Of a stretch of 64,000 nucleotides of DNA, positions 10,471 through 22,763 are shown piece by piece (position 1 is the stretch's first letter; each line of letters starts with the position of its first letter). The stretch comes from Spinellus fusiger (taxonomy: Eukaryota > Mucoromycota > Mucoromycetes > Mucorales > Phycomycetaceae): contig JALLLS010000020.1 in the NCBI GenBank assembly GCA_025094145.1, positions 1 to 64,000 on the forward strand, given 5' to 3'. Position numbers and translations under genes: made by a program. The notes beneath the pieces were generated by a model. It did no database searches. It was not told the DNA's origin and worked only from the letters and a program-made list of their open reading frames with translations.

Positions 10471-11557
10471 TTATTTGTAAAACACATCAGGTAAGTCATA
10501 ATCCCGGGTAGCTTCCTTTGACTCTTCAAAATCATCCTTAGTGTAATGAACCCATTCTCCTGTATGCATGACAGGATGGATTGCATGTTTATGAACAATG
10601 CGATTGAACATTTTCTTTTCAAGTGGATTACCATTGTTCAGATTGCGCATTTTTCTTCTTAATACCCTTCTTGGAAGATATTCATCTTCCTCCCAAAAGT
10701 CAATAATCTCATCGAAATAATCTATAAGTCTCATTTCAGCTTGAAATAATGTCATCTTTTTTTTCATTAGAAAGTAGAAACATACAGATGATGAGTACAC
10801 ATATAATAGCATCCTATTTCAACATCAATAAACAAAAGAAGATGAAACTTACCGGGTAGGGTCCAAGGTAAGCATGCATTTCTGGTGTATAATACCACAA
10901 GGGCTCATAACTCCTCAATACTCTGTCTTCAGCTATTGTTTTCTTGATATAAAGATCTATAAAGCAGTCTGCTTCTCGGACCATTTCCTTATTCTCTCTC
11001 AGCTCTTGCAGGTATTTATCTTTTAAAAATGTCTTTGCTCTTCTCTCGTGTTTTTGTAGCTCTCTTGTGTATCTTGAGAGCACCTCTTCATGGTATTTTT
11101 CCTTGTATCGAAGCTCTATGTTTTCCCAGTGTAGCTTGTCTACCACTACCCTACGCTTCTTAGCAGACCAATGAAATTTATAAGGCTCCACAATCCAGTA
11201 ATTGGACAGTGCATATGGCTCCAGTTGTGGTTTGGCAAGAACATGCCATTTACTGCTGACAGGTGCATGGGGTGTCACATACATTTGGTAAGAAGGGGTA
11301 ACATGCTGATTTGCGCAGGCATTAGTGACAGCAGTGGCAGTGGTGGTGGTGGTGGTGGCTGTAGTATTTATAGGTGGCTGTATGGTGTCTTTGGTTTCAA
11401 GACTAAGGACTAGTCGAAAGCAAACATCTATCAGCGAAGATAATTCCTTTTTGCATTTTCTCAATGAGCATTTGAGATCTCTCTCGAGACTTTTGCGGAT
11501 GTCTTTTACAGTAACAGTCTGTAAATCAGAGGCAGCTAAGAAGTCTAGCAGAATGAA
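10471..11557 (-). CDS. DEK_C-domain protein, otherwise unrecognised
   Basis: Two exons are visible (11557-10853 and 10755-10471). A short upstream first exon could not be fixed. The N-terminal end reads FLAASDLQTVTVKDIRKSLE and then KKELSSLIDVC, the pattern of the DEK C-terminal domain, a small DNA- or partner-binding helical module found in chromatin proteins and some fungal fusions. A Thr-rich stretch (ACC microsatellite, nt 11325-11365) is followed by a basic, helical region of about 110 residues (SAKKRRVVVDKLHWENIE ... YHEEVLSRYTRELQKHERR) and an acidic C-terminal exon (DYFDEIIDFWEEDEYLPRR). The stop TAA is at 10471-10473. The acceptor at 10756-10757 follows an A-run but keeps frame. Function beyond possible chromatin binding is unknown. 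Confidence 0.55.
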
Positions 11558-11599
11558 CTAGCATGAGTACAATGGGTTACTCTCTCCTTTTATAAAAAG

Positions 11600-14031
11600 A
11601 TTTGTTCTAATGACATGTTGATATTTTCTGGTCTCTTTATTAATGTTCTTGAGAGAAGGAAAAAGAAAAACACCTCGATTCTATTTCATGTATGTGTTTA
11701 CCAATGATCTTTGGTTTCAGCTCTTGTATATTCATAAGTCATGGAATCGTGGTCAGTTGTTTACACAGCCGTAAAATTATTTACACCTTATCTAAAAATG
11801 GTCTTGCATTTTTACCTTAAATTCTGTGCTTAAACTAAGCCAAGCAGTCATGTCTTTTTCACAGTTCAAACCATAGGTTTTAAATCCAAAAAAATAAAAA
11901 AATAAAAATAGACTTGTGGCTGTTCAGTTTAAATGGTTACTCGTGTAAAAAAAGATGGAAATTACAGGCAACTATCCTTAGATCATGGATCTTTAGTCAA
12001 TTTTACTTTATTATTACTAGACATTATAATATCTAGTAATGACAAAATATAATAAGACACAGATTATTCTTTAGATAGTTTACCTGTAGCATGAGTTTCC
12101 GTTAGTGAGTCAATCGAGACTAGGGATAACCAGGGATGAACCAGAAGGCTTGGACCTTTTATTGGTTCTAGTTATAGATTGATGAATGGGTAGCATTTTT
12201 GGTTCAGAAAAGATAGATATGAATACAATAAGAAAGAGGAAAATAAATCGCCATTAATAATATTAGTGTCATCAACTATTTATCATACATTAATATGGTA
12301 TTGACTTTCATGACTTCTTGAATCCAGAGGTATTTGGTTAGTCAATGTACGATTCACTCTGATGTTTTTTATTTTATTTTTCACTTCTATTCTACTCTAA
12401 TTGTTACTACAGATAGGAGAACTTGGCGTAAATAACCACAAAAAGGCACATACTAACACAGGTTGTTGAACTTTCATACTATCTCTAAGAGATCTATTTA
12501 TTGCATTAACTTACACGTTAATACTCACATAATATTGTCATAGGGTTCTGTTTGTTAAAAATAATACATATGTGTATATCGATACAGATAGACACAAACT
12601 TCTTTTGTTACTTCTGTTTCTATTTTTACTATGAGTAGCTTAAACTGGAGAAATAATACTAAGAGCATTTGACAATAATAAAATAGCTTTTAAACTTATT
12701 TTAGTTATAGAGTAAACCAAAAAGAAATGAAATCAAGTTTATTCTCAAAGATCGTAATGGTGTCTACTCTAAATACGAATGCCATGGCAGGCATAGAAAT
12801 TTAGCTTATTATTTTATAGTGTTCTCTTGCAAACAAAAACAACTTGAAATACTTGACAGAACTCATAAACTAACTTTATGTTTGTTAAATGCAAATCATT
12901 CTGAACTTATTATAGATACAAAATGACCCCCTATTCATAAAAAAACTATGCATTGTAGTCTCATATATTGATGTATAGGATTAGTGTCTATGGATTGATA
13001 TCACACTATTATAATGGGAATAGCTATAGAAAGTAGTGTGATTGCTTTATAACATAGATTCTTGTTGGTATTATAACTAGTACTATATATGAATATCTAC
13101 CTTTATTATAGCTACATTCTCGTTGACTGCTTTCACTTATTTAATATAGAGTATTTTCAGTATCAACCCCATAAGCTAGGATGAAAAATTAATGAATCTC
13201 AGGGCAGGTTTTATTTCTCTATATCTACATTAGAATATGATTAAAAGCACCATCAAAGGTGCTACACTGAGAGAAACATTATTTATAATTTTAAAATCCA
13301 AATAGCTCAAGTGAAAAGTGATGTTTTATTTATTGTCTGCATTTTAGATTTAAAAGATTTTTCTCTCACACAATGTCTACCTCACCTGCTAATACTCATA
13401 GATATAGATATAGATCACAAAAAAACTTACTGATATAAATGTGGCAGATTTCTCAATTGTTCTTAAAAATAATCATTAATTTACAATCACTTTTATTTTT
13501 AACTTTTAATCTATCAAATATCCAGAAGAATAAACAAAGATAAATGAAAGAATCGTTTGATCAGGGAAAGAGATAAAATAAAGAGTAAATGAATAGCCTG
13601 ATCAAAAATCAATTTGGAAAAATGAAAAGGATGAAATAAAAGAAGGAACAGAAGACACTATGCTATAATTTTCTTGGAGAAATCTATCAAAACAAAAGAG
13701 AAATAGGATTCTATTTCATTTGTATATTCTTTTAATTATACTATAAGAGCATAAGTAATATTCACAATCGAATTCTGGGAGGCCTTGTTTACAACTTTAT
13801 GAATTCTATAGATAGAGATCTAGTAACTTTATGATAATAAAAGATCAATTTATATCCATAAATAGATTTTATAATAAAGTTCTTTACAATCTGTATATCT
13901 GAATCTATGTATATTTATTCACTAAAAAGTAGCAGAGATTTGAATATGGATACAGCTACACAAAATTAGAAAGGGTACGATTTTTCTTTTTTGAAATCCT
14001 GAGAAAGAATATGCTTTATGCATGAAAAGGC
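11600..14031. other. AT-rich gene-free region
   Basis: About 2.4 kb of strongly AT-rich sequence between the DEK_C gene and a Tc1-like transposon. Apart from one possible transposase relic at 12718-12932, nothing coding was recognised on either strand. Confidence 0.55.
12718..12932 (+). pseudogene. Possible relic of a FAR1/MULE-type zinc-finger segment
   Basis: One frame stays open for about 70 codons in a very AT-rich desert and ends in TGA. It contains KDRNGVYSKYECHG ... and LCLLNANHSE, which loosely recalls the N-terminal FAR1 DNA-binding region of Mutator-like transposases (an R-G-V-Y segment, then a Cys and a His near NHxH). A better preserved MULE pseudogene lies at 25330-27300. This is inference from a short stretch. 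Confidence 0.25.
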
Positions 14032-14033
14032 TA

Positions 14034-15271
14034 CGACCTCAAAATACATACTAATGATCTCAAAATCAACACAAAGTTAGTTTAACATATTTTCTAGAGT
14101 AGTATATATATAAAAGGTTTTATTTAATATTTTGTTGGGCCACCTTTAGCATCAATAGCTGTCTGGCAGTGATCCTTCATTGAGTCAACTAAACGTTCGG
14201 CAAGATCAACGTAGATATTTCCCCAAGCTTCTTCTAAAGCTATCTTGAGCTCATCAATATTATTAATACTGACTCTCTTGTTATCGATAAGCTTATCAAG
14301 ACAGCTCCAGAGATGTTCAATGGGGTTGAGATCAGGACTTTGGGCAGGCCAGTAATCAAAACGCCTGATCGCGTGTGTGTTTCTCCACCATGTTGTATAG
14401 CTACCTGTATGGCAGCTAGCCCCATCTTCTTGGAATATGAAGTCCTTATCCTCCTTTTCATTCAATTCAATGAACCATGGCAGAAATTTTCCTGCCAAAA
14501 TATTGACATATATGTCATGACTCACAGTGCCATCAATAAAGACCAAAGGCCCAAATACACCCGTCCAGAAACAGCTCCAGATCATTAAGCTGCCTTTCCC
14601 CCATTTGGTTGTATGTATGATATGAGCAGCCCCATACCTCTTTCCAATCTTTCGAATCACACTGGCCCACCCCTGGCAACCCTCTACTTCAAACCATGAC
14701 TCATCAGACCATACGACGCGTCTCCAGTCCTCAGGGATCCAATTGATCCGTTCCTTCGCCCAACGAAGTCTTTTTTTTCTTATTTTCTTCAGACAACATT
14801 GGCTTGTGTGCTGTAAAGTAGGAACTAAACCCAATCTGATGTATATATCTGATGAATTTTGCTCTACAGATGATTATCTCCTGTGCCTTAAGTTCAAGAT
14901 TTATGAAGTTATAGGAGGCAAATGGGTTGTCTCTTAGAATGTCCTCAAGTCGTCTGAGGTCTCTCTCGTTTAGTTTTTCTGGTGCACCAGAACAAGCCTT
15001 TAGTATAGGTGTACCATTAGTCTTGTTTCTACTAATGATCTTTTGGACAGTAGACGTGCTAATGCCAACGACCTTTGAAATGACACCCATGGAGTAGTTT
15101 TCTTTTTTAAGCCAATAAACACCCTATTACTCTCTTTCTTCGAGCTTATTATAAACTTCCGGGTTTCTATTTGAGGATTCTGCGTTTGACATTTGAGATT
15201 GCTTAATGGAATGTGATTCTGTGGTAGAAAGAAGAAGAATCATGTTTAAAATTATATAAATTATGGGGTCG
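14034..15271 (-). mobile_element. Tc1/mariner-like transposon with decayed inverted ends
   Basis: The left end CGACCTCAAAATACATA (from 14034) and the reverse complement of the right end, CGACCCCATAATTTATA (ending 15271), agree at 13 of 17 positions. Both are bounded by TA (14032-14033 and 15272-15273), the Tc1/mariner target duplication. The 1,238-bp body holds the transposase pseudogene on the minus strand. Confidence 0.7.
14124..15135 (-). pseudogene. Tc1/mariner transposase, frameshifted
   Basis: The N-terminal part (15135-14760) has a helix-turn-helix (MGVISKVVGISTSTVQKII). The C-terminal part (14834-14124) has the catalytic triad: VVWSDESWF (first Asp), IFQEDGASCH (second Asp) and SPDLNPIEHLW (Glu). 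By my count 35 residues separate the second Asp from the Glu. The protein ends KGGPTKY. The two parts are in different frames. The switch falls in or near a run of eight T (14771-14778, poly-A in sense), between EENKKK and RWAKERINW. Two stops lie just before the helix-turn-helix. A decayed copy is the simplest reading; slippage at the A-run could in principle restore the frame. Confidence 0.85.
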
Positions 15272-16032
15272 TACTAACTAATGTTGTGTAACTGTATCAA
15301 GTACACTATTTCAGTGTATCTTTTTATCTGATTCTGTGAAGAATAGTGCTGTAGCCAGCCTTCTTAAGGACCCTACACACCTGTGAAGTTCTTAAATCCA
15401 CTGTATTATATGGATGATATGGAAGCTTAGTTAAGTTAACAGTAAATTAGCTTAGTCTTCTTTGAGTAGCATTTACTGGGCAGAGGAAAATTCTACACTA
15501 GAATTTCCAAAGAATAATTAACAAATGAATTTTATTATTTATGGCTACTGTTGCTCTGGATCAGGCTTTAAAGCCAATAGAGACTTGATCCAAATACAAA
15601 ACACAATGAAAATAAAGGCTTCACAGTATGAGTTTAGATATAGAGTGTCATTGGTACATCTATACCATGAAAATTAAGGACGATTTTACTCTATTGTTTG
15701 AAGAGAGGTGATCCATTTTTTGTATTGCTTTATTCAAATGTAATAATAAAGAGACTGAGAATGACAGGGCTTTATCCAAAAATTGGGTTGCTTTTATTTA
15801 GTGAATAATTAACTCTTTCTACACTTCTCAATTGCCATTATTACACTGCTGGCTTCTTGTCTGGTAGTAGTAAGTGCATAAACACTTATTTGTACTTGAC
15901 TGTGCTTCCTGTAGTTGGATCTACACGCAAGATTCATCTTATTTATCAGCAATGTGAAATGGGTCAGTACTCCTTCAATTAGGCATGTCTTTGTATTGAT
16001 CTTGGATCCAACATATATCATCACTGTCACTG

Positions 16033-16060
16033 TGCTATTTTTTTTTAAAAAAAAATAGCA
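16033..16060. repeat. Perfect 28-bp palindrome TGCTA-T9-A9-TAGCA
   Basis: The sequence is its own reverse complement: five bases, nine T, nine A, five bases. It could extrude as a cruciform. It sits in a transposon-relic area and may be a collapsed pair of inverted repeats. Confidence 0.85.
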
Positions 16061-16209
16061 AAAAACACATCTGATTATGTAAAGTGCTCTCAAGCCCACT
16101 TTAGCTATACTTGCATATTTTTATTCTAATCAAGGTCATATTTATGAACAATAGTATGTGATTTAGAATATTTTTTCTTCAAGAAAATTATCTAAAGTGA
16201 CCATACAAA

Positions 16210-16400
16210 CAACTGTCACTAGAGTCTTGATAGAAACCCTATAGAGCCAGCTTCGTAGTGATTTTTTAATAATCAACTCACAGTGGAACATGACACGTTT
16301 AGCATATTAGAAATCTCAGTCTGTGCCTTGTTATTTCTAGTATACCTATGCACAACAGCAACACGAGTGCTTCTGTTGGCATGTCTCCTCTAGGTAGCAG
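16210..16400 (-). pseudogene. Relic of a Tc1-like transposase N-terminus
   Basis: The minus strand reads RSTRVAVVHRYTRNNKAQTE, then ISNMLNVSCSTVS, a stop, and LLKNHYEAGSIG. This is the usual helix-turn-helix order of Tc1/IS630 transposases, with the STVS recognition helix followed by a Y-(K/E)-x-G-S linker. Two stops and the absence of any catalytic region mark it as a fragment. Confidence 0.5.
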
Positions 16401-16556
16401 AGGAACTTGTGGAATAGACGGAGATTATTAGAGATAGTAAATATTGTAGATAAAATAAGAAAGAATGTCTACATGGTAGACATACTAAGCTAAAAAGAGC
16501 TGTTGGGATATTAGATCTAAAGACCTACAAGTGAATGTATTAATTGCTAAAGTAAC

Positions 16557-16590
16557 TGCATAAGACACTTTTTATTAAGTGTCTTATGCA
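16557..16590. repeat. Perfect 14-bp hairpin TGCATAAGACACTT / AAGTGTCTTATGCA
   Basis: Two exactly complementary 14-base arms are separated by six bases (TTTATT). The outer bases resemble Tc1/mariner terminal repeats. It may be the fused ends of a deleted element. An intrinsic terminator is not expected in a nuclear genome. Confidence 0.8.
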
Positions 16591-16853
16591 AAAGAAAAAA
16601 AAATATTGTTAGAGCAAAAATGAAAAGAATAAATGAATTACATAAACTGGTTCCTCATAACATTAATTTTGGTGTGATGAATGAAATATAATCCCACTTA
16701 ATATCATTAAGAATAATATACAATAAAAATAGTACTTCTTTATAAGCACGTGGTTCGTAGCATTGATCCTTACCACACACATCAGCGGTGTCTCCGATAA
16801 GTGGCTTAGTTAACCCATTTCAAAAACTAACTGAATCCATTTTGCATAACAGT

Positions 16854-18087
16854 ATGGAGCATAAGGACACTCCCCTCCACCCGAACAGTTTTTCAGCAGA
16901 AAGCAGCCAGGAAGTTCCCGTTAAAAGAGTTGCTCGTAGTAAGAACAATGAAAAACCCTTGCCTATTGTTTTGGACAATTCAACAGACCTGTCGTGGGGG
17001 GTGCGAGTCTATCGTTTTCTTGGAAGTTTGGTATCAACCCCTTTGCCTCCACGAAAAGGTATATTCATAGAGTTTGGTCGCTTTGTATGGGTGGAAAGAC
17101 GAGACCATGCTATAGAACTATACTCTTCAGGGTTCTTTGGAAAAGGAACACTTTCCAGAAGTGAGCCTACTTGGCGAGAACGACATAACAGACAGTGTTG
17201 GTATTTTGTAAACATGGAATGCAAAATAGCCTAATAGTCTGAACTTTCAGCAAATGAGAATATTATGTCTCTAGAAAAAATAACAGTGGATCGTCGAAAA
17301 CATAGACGGGAAAAAAAGAAGTTAGATAAAGGAGAACATTCAGCAGATCTTCCTATCGTGAATGAAATCTACAGTAGCTCGGAATTGTTGGAGATGGCTG
17401 AGGGTAAAGACTACGAGTGTTATCAGTTAGATCTCTTGGAAGCCTTTTTCCTTGTATTTGCTCTTAATGCACTGGAAATATCTGACACTTCTCAGGTTAG
17501 ATATACATATATTATGTTACTGTCTTGTTTCTTCACTACTTTTCTTATTATTGTTTGAGGTACTAGAAAGTAATGTCAATAAGCGAATGCTGGTCTCGCT
17601 TTGCTTTCTATTATTCTTGCCGCTCTTATCATGGGCTAGAATCGACAATAGACCCTCCATTCAATCTATTTAGTGCTCACTATGCTGCCTACCATTACTA
17701 TAGAAGCTTGGGGTGGGTTCCCAAGAATGGAGCCAAATTTGGTGTTGATTTCGGTACATTATGAAGACTGATACATTGGGGGTTCTCATATACTTTGCAG
17801 TTCTTTATCAAACAGGCCCAAAGTTTCGTCATGCTGATTTTGCAGTTGTTGTTCTGCCACATAGACTACAAGATAACAAAGATAACAAAGATAACAAAGA
17901 TAACAATCATACTTGGAAATGGCTTCTTGGACTGAACAGAGTTTGTACGCAAGTGAAGAAAACATTAATTCTCTGCTATGTCACTGTGCCAGCAAATAAT
18001 GAAGCCACTTTTAGTAAGACACTGCTGAAGAACTATAAGATACAAGAAATTATCTTAAAACGTTGGTCAGCAGAGAAAAATCGATAA
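16854..18087 (+). CDS. SEN2: tRNA-splicing endonuclease catalytic subunit Sen2
   Basis: Four exons (16854-17196, 17251-17495, 17567-17753, 17801-18087) sum to 1,062 nt, 353 residues. The hallmark ELYSSGFFGKGTLSRSEPTW lies about 85-105 residues in, followed by the basic VDRRKHRREKKK segment. The C-terminal nuclease fold has YHYYRSLGWVPKNGAKFGVD then FVLYQTGPKFRHADF and VKKTLIL. These supply the Tyr (LYQTG), His (RHADF) and Lys (VKK) triad of the tRNA intron endonuclease family. Sen2 is one of two nuclease subunits of the Sen2-Sen15-Sen34-Sen54 complex and, as established for yeast, cuts the 5' splice site of pre-tRNA. Four tandem GATAACAAA units near 17873-17905 insert an (NKD)n loop. The first ATG in frame (16854) was chosen because the frame upstream has no ATG before a stop. 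The first intron's donor (GTTGGT) is weak. Confidence 0.9.
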
Positions 18088-18323
18088 TAAATATTGTTTA
18101 TTTATTGATGAGACCATATTATAAGTTTAAAAGTAAAACACAAAGACGGATGCTTACTTTTGTCATCATTTTCGTGTATTTTTATTGGTGTGATGAACAG
18201 TAGATTGTTCAACTCGTTGAAATAAAGCATCTATTGTATAGAAAATAACGAAAATGAATTATTTACAATTGATATACAATATACAATCAATCAATACAGT
18301 AGCAGTACTAGCTAATAGTTTTT

Positions 18324-20543
18324 CTATTGGATATCAATGTTTTGCATAGGGCCTTTGTAAGTGTATCGACCAAACGTGAACCAAAAGACGGTAGAGAAGA
18401 GCACTACTGCTGAAATCATAAGACAAGACCAATTCATCGTTTCAGCTGTCACTGGGTAACTTCTTGGTAGGCATAAGACGATCGAAAAGAAAAAAATCCA
18501 TGCGACACTAATGATGTTCAACGGAATACTAAACTTTCCAAGAGAAAACGGACCCTTTTCCATTGTATCTCTTTTCCAAATGAGACGACAGACAAATGGA
18601 AGGCCTTATTTTGTATTAAAGAGTTGTACTAGTTGTAATATTATAAGATAGTATCAAAGGGATATTTACCGTAAGACACATTGACACATATGACAGCTGT
18701 ACTCATAATGGCCTGCCAATAGACAATAGACCCAAATGACTATCAAAGAAATGTCAGCTTAATAGAAAATAGCCTGTTTGTCTTGTGTTCTCAATTACAT
18801 ACAGGCAAGATTACAAGAATACATATCAGTAATTGTAAGAGTAAACCACGAACAGGAATACTACGTGAATCCAAACTATACCAGAAGCTTGCTTGAGGTA
18901 TACATTTATCACGAGCTAAGGCCCATATCAACTGGCCCATGGCATAGGTATTATTGCATAGTGCACCAAACTGAGTAACAAGCAGCACGACCATAAAAAA
19001 TATAGCTACTGGACGACTAGTGGCGCGTTCAAAAAAGATAGAAACAGGAGATGAAGAATCAATAAGCTCTTCTACATCCTGAATGGTAAACAAGACAGGT
19101 ATAATAATAGCAGCGCCTTGAATAATGGCACCAGCAACACAGATGATTCCTCTTGGTGCAGTAATGTCCGCATTTTTTGTGCCTTCAACGATCTGGGCTC
19201 CAGCTCCATAGCCAATCTTACAAACTGAATAAGTCTTCTATTATTCCATAGACTAATTCATAACTCACCAAACTCCATCCAGCTTGAAGTAAACCAAGAA
19301 GAAAAGCTACACCATCGTTGTCATAACCTGTTCTATTGATAAACTTTGTAAATGCCCACTCGCCCGAGGTTCTAGTCGGTGCCATTGCTAAATGTTTCTG
19401 ATGAGCAATTTACACATAATACATAAACATAGTAAGGATAGGAGTTTACCTGGTAAGGTGATTACAACAACAAGTGTTCCAAGTGCAACCCATACCACTA
19501 ATTAGAGCATTTTAGCTTACCATCCACGAACCAGGTGTAGGATCATCGTTCATTATTCTTTTCATTATTACTTACTCATAAATATATTCAAATAACTACT
19601 AAATTTCAGGCCAAGGTAGCTATAACATACTCCAGTAACAAGGATTGCACAGTATACACCTATGTAGGCTCCTTGAGATGTTGTGTATTCTTCAGAATGA
19701 AGACTGACAATCTCTATATATAAATATAAATATAAATATGTTAATCTATGCCATTTTCAAGAACTCTATAGGTATCGTACGAAAAATAAAGTCTGCACAG
19801 CTCCATGCAATTGTCATATTGGTTGCTAACATGCCGGCTAAATTTACATAACCCGAAATCCAAGATGTAACTATTTTGAATCAGTAAGAATTGTCTACTG
19901 TTCTTATTATTCTAGCATGACTTACAAGGTGCCCACTTATCATTTGTAAGCATGTAATACCAAGAGTAGATACCTCCAGCAAGAGGATATGCTGTAATAA
20001 GAGAGAGAAATGTCAATTCTTTTTAGTGAGGACTCGGATAGCTATTGAATTCATGATGAAAATTACCTGAGATTACTTCTGCCATGGCTAATCCTATACA
20101 CATCACAAAAGGGGATACAACTATCCAAGTCCACCATAAACTTGAGGGTCCTCCTGCTACTAAACTAGCTCCAAACCCAACAAGCCTGAGCAGAGACACC
20201 CAATAAGTACACTATGACTCAGTATTCTTTAACCCTATCATAGATATGAAAATAAGACCCCACCAGTTTGGTAACACCGCCATTGTTGAAAACCCAAAGC
20301 CAGCCAAGACAATCATACTGACTTCACGCTTGAATTCTTGTTTGTAGCCAAACTTTTGTAGTCTCTGAGCATCATAGTCTATTGAGACACGGCTTTCTTT
20401 ATCACCGGAGCATTCCATAAATGATGTCTTCTTTTCAGACTAAAAGAGGTGTTAGGGTATGAAGAAATATAAAGTATCCAATGCTGTATCCATCTACTCA
20501 CAAAACTGTCTGTAGCAGTAGCACCCGACTTGGACTCTCCCAT
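18324..20543 (-). CDS. APC-superfamily amino-acid/GABA/choline permease (Uga4/Hnm1-like)
   Basis: Eleven exons: 20543-20502, 20439-20264, 20185-20067, 19991-19926, 19870-19781, 19713-19576, 19497-19450, 19387-19269, 19216-18803, 18739-18670, 18604-18324. They sum to 1,563 nt, 520 residues. A hydrophilic start (MGESKSGATATDSF) leads into about twelve membrane segments. Family signatures are FGYKQEFKREV before helix 1, GGPSSLWWTWIV, AEVISAYPLAGGIYSWYYML, a GYVNLAG helix, IGYGAGAQIVEGTKNADITA with PRGII, and LIWALARDKCIP. These match the fungal GABA/choline/polyamine permease group of the APC superfamily. It acts in a cell or vacuolar membrane by import with protons. The precise substrate cannot be read from sequence. 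All introns are short GT-AG. Confidence 0.88.
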
Positions 20544-22763
20544 TTCAAAGCTCAATATAAAAGAAAGAAGGACAGTAAAGGAAAAGAAAGATAAGACTTT
20601 AGTAATTTTAATACAATTTTTGATAAGGATGCAGTTGCATTATAGCTGGCTGGTTGTACACTGACTGGACGATATTATTTGCGTTGACATGTTTCTTATT
20701 TGTTGTGGTCCTTCCCAATAGAACAATACTCTCTGCTAACCATACTTCAGCTCAGTCCTGGTTACTAAACACTTTCCTAAAGTGGACTAGATGAGCATCT
20801 ATATCAATCAGATAGAAGTACTTTGAGAAATTAGAAGAGAGACTTTATAGGTGTCCTACCCTCTATTACATAGGGTAGTGTTACACTACTACCTTCTATT
20901 ACTCTCTAATAGTCTCTCACGCTATTTATGCATTGAATGCAGTACGATTTCATATTTTATACAAAAAACAACTGTCGTATTTATTTGTCCTTTTCCAGTG
21001 TAATTGATTTTTATGCACAGCAGACACCTAAAGATTACGAATTAAGTTCATGGCTGTGTGATATCCATTCTCTCTCTCTTTTTCTGAAGTCTACACCTTT
21101 CTAAATGTATGAACTACGTGTTCATAAGATCATACATACTATTCTGTTTCTGTATCTATGAAAAGACCAATAACTACAAAGTACACTAACTACTCAATAG
21201 TGTCTTATATAGAAATGACTCGTAATTGAAATGTTATTTTACATTGGCTCCTTGCATGACTTGATAGACCCTATTTCTTTTTCTCTTTCTCTTTCCATGA
21301 GGTTGGTTAATGAATTCAGTTCATCTATACAGCCACTATACACCAGTATAGTGGCATTTATTTAAGGTGGCCAATGTATATTACAGTCTTACACAAAACC
21401 ATTAAGTACAAAATCCTTATCTCCGAAGAGATAATGAAATAGGCAAGTCATATTCCCCACATCCAATGATATCCAAAGGTCTTACCTACCCTAAAGCTCC
21501 TTATATTACCAGGTAAATCCATGCATTTGAGGCCATCACTAGTCTGTAAAAGTGTAAAAAGAAGTCTTTATTTAGTAGAATGCTCACTGGTATTATAAGC
21601 AGTAGTTGCTCACAATATCATATACGAGGCCTTAACTAGATGAGTCTATCCTATCTATAGAAAATAGAACCTCTGTTTGTTCATCTGTAGGCTATCTGTT
21701 TCTAAAAGGTATTTAGAATCTCATTGATTTGTAGGATTAGATAAGTTTATTTATTTTTTCCCACTAAAACACTAAACAAGAATACCACCGTGGTGTTACA
21801 TCAGGATTATCACTGTAATCTAATGGCATCTGGAGGATATAAAGCAGCTAACAAGTCATTGATCGGTGTCTGATATGATTCTATCAAAGGTTATAGGAAC
21901 ATAGCAAAATAGTGTTTAAAGTTTTCCTAGTGAGATAAGATTGATAAACTTCTGAAGCTCCACTTCCTTTATCCAGAATAAAAAAAACCCTCTACGAAAA
22001 TTCATGTTCATTGAATGAATCAGAGGGACTACTACATATAAATAAAATTCTTTTCTCGGGATTAAATACAAAATCTGATCAAGAATAACTTGTGTAGCTA
22101 TCTAATAGAACACATATACCCTATCTTCTGAAAGTAGTATAAAGCATGGATAGTACATAGGCAATTGCTAATAGTGTAGTGATACTATTTATAATGCCTG
22201 TCATGTAACATTAGAAGCTATCTATTTAAGAGAAAGTGTTAATAGGTTAAGTATTAGTCGGGATTCTTTTATAGACAGAGTATGCTTAGGGATTACTTTA
22301 TAGTATCCACCTTCATTTATTTATGGGCAAGTAGTCATAGCATTCGTATTATTTATACACCAACTAACTACAGGGAGATTTCCGAAACACCCTATAAAAA
22401 TAGAGATGGGGTAGACATCAGAACTAGAAGCAGTAGCAATGGTACATGCAGGTTCATTCATTAATATATCAGTGTGAAAGTTAAAACTGTATACTTTATA
22501 TACTACGGCTAAATAGAAATAAACTACTAGTTATCACATACTTTATGTGTCAGAAGAAGAAGAAAAACATAACATAGAATATGTGGTTAGGTTTAACCTT
22601 CACTGCTAATATTTGTTAGTAAACAAGTCTTGCTGTTATTTCTCTTGTCTATACACTATCATCACTATAAAATGAATTCAGTAAGTTATGGTGTGCTAAT
22701 AACTCTTCATATATCGCTTACTACAAATATTGAGTAAAAAGTTGAGTTGTTAGACATATTTTA
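20544..22763. other. Gene-free AT-rich region
   Basis: The 5' flank of the permease and 3' flank of the UBE2W-like gene. I read both strands and saw no domain-bearing exon; the longest forward frame (22282-22464) is unremarkable. Small CT-rich (21263-21297) and A/T patches are present. Confidence 0.5.

Larger units (their letters stand above)
15274..16780. other. AT-rich intergenic region with transposon relics and palindromes
   Basis: Between the Tc1 copy and SEN2. It holds two perfect palindromes (16033-16060 and 16557-16590) and a Tc1-like helix-turn-helix remnant (16210-16400), each listed separately. A 96-codon minus-strand frame at 15809-16099 has no recognisable domain. Confidence 0.5.

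Noticed and set aside
15809..16099. 96-codon minus-strand frame as a gene
   Set aside because: No domain, hydrophobic T-rich translation, and it runs through the T9A9 palindrome.
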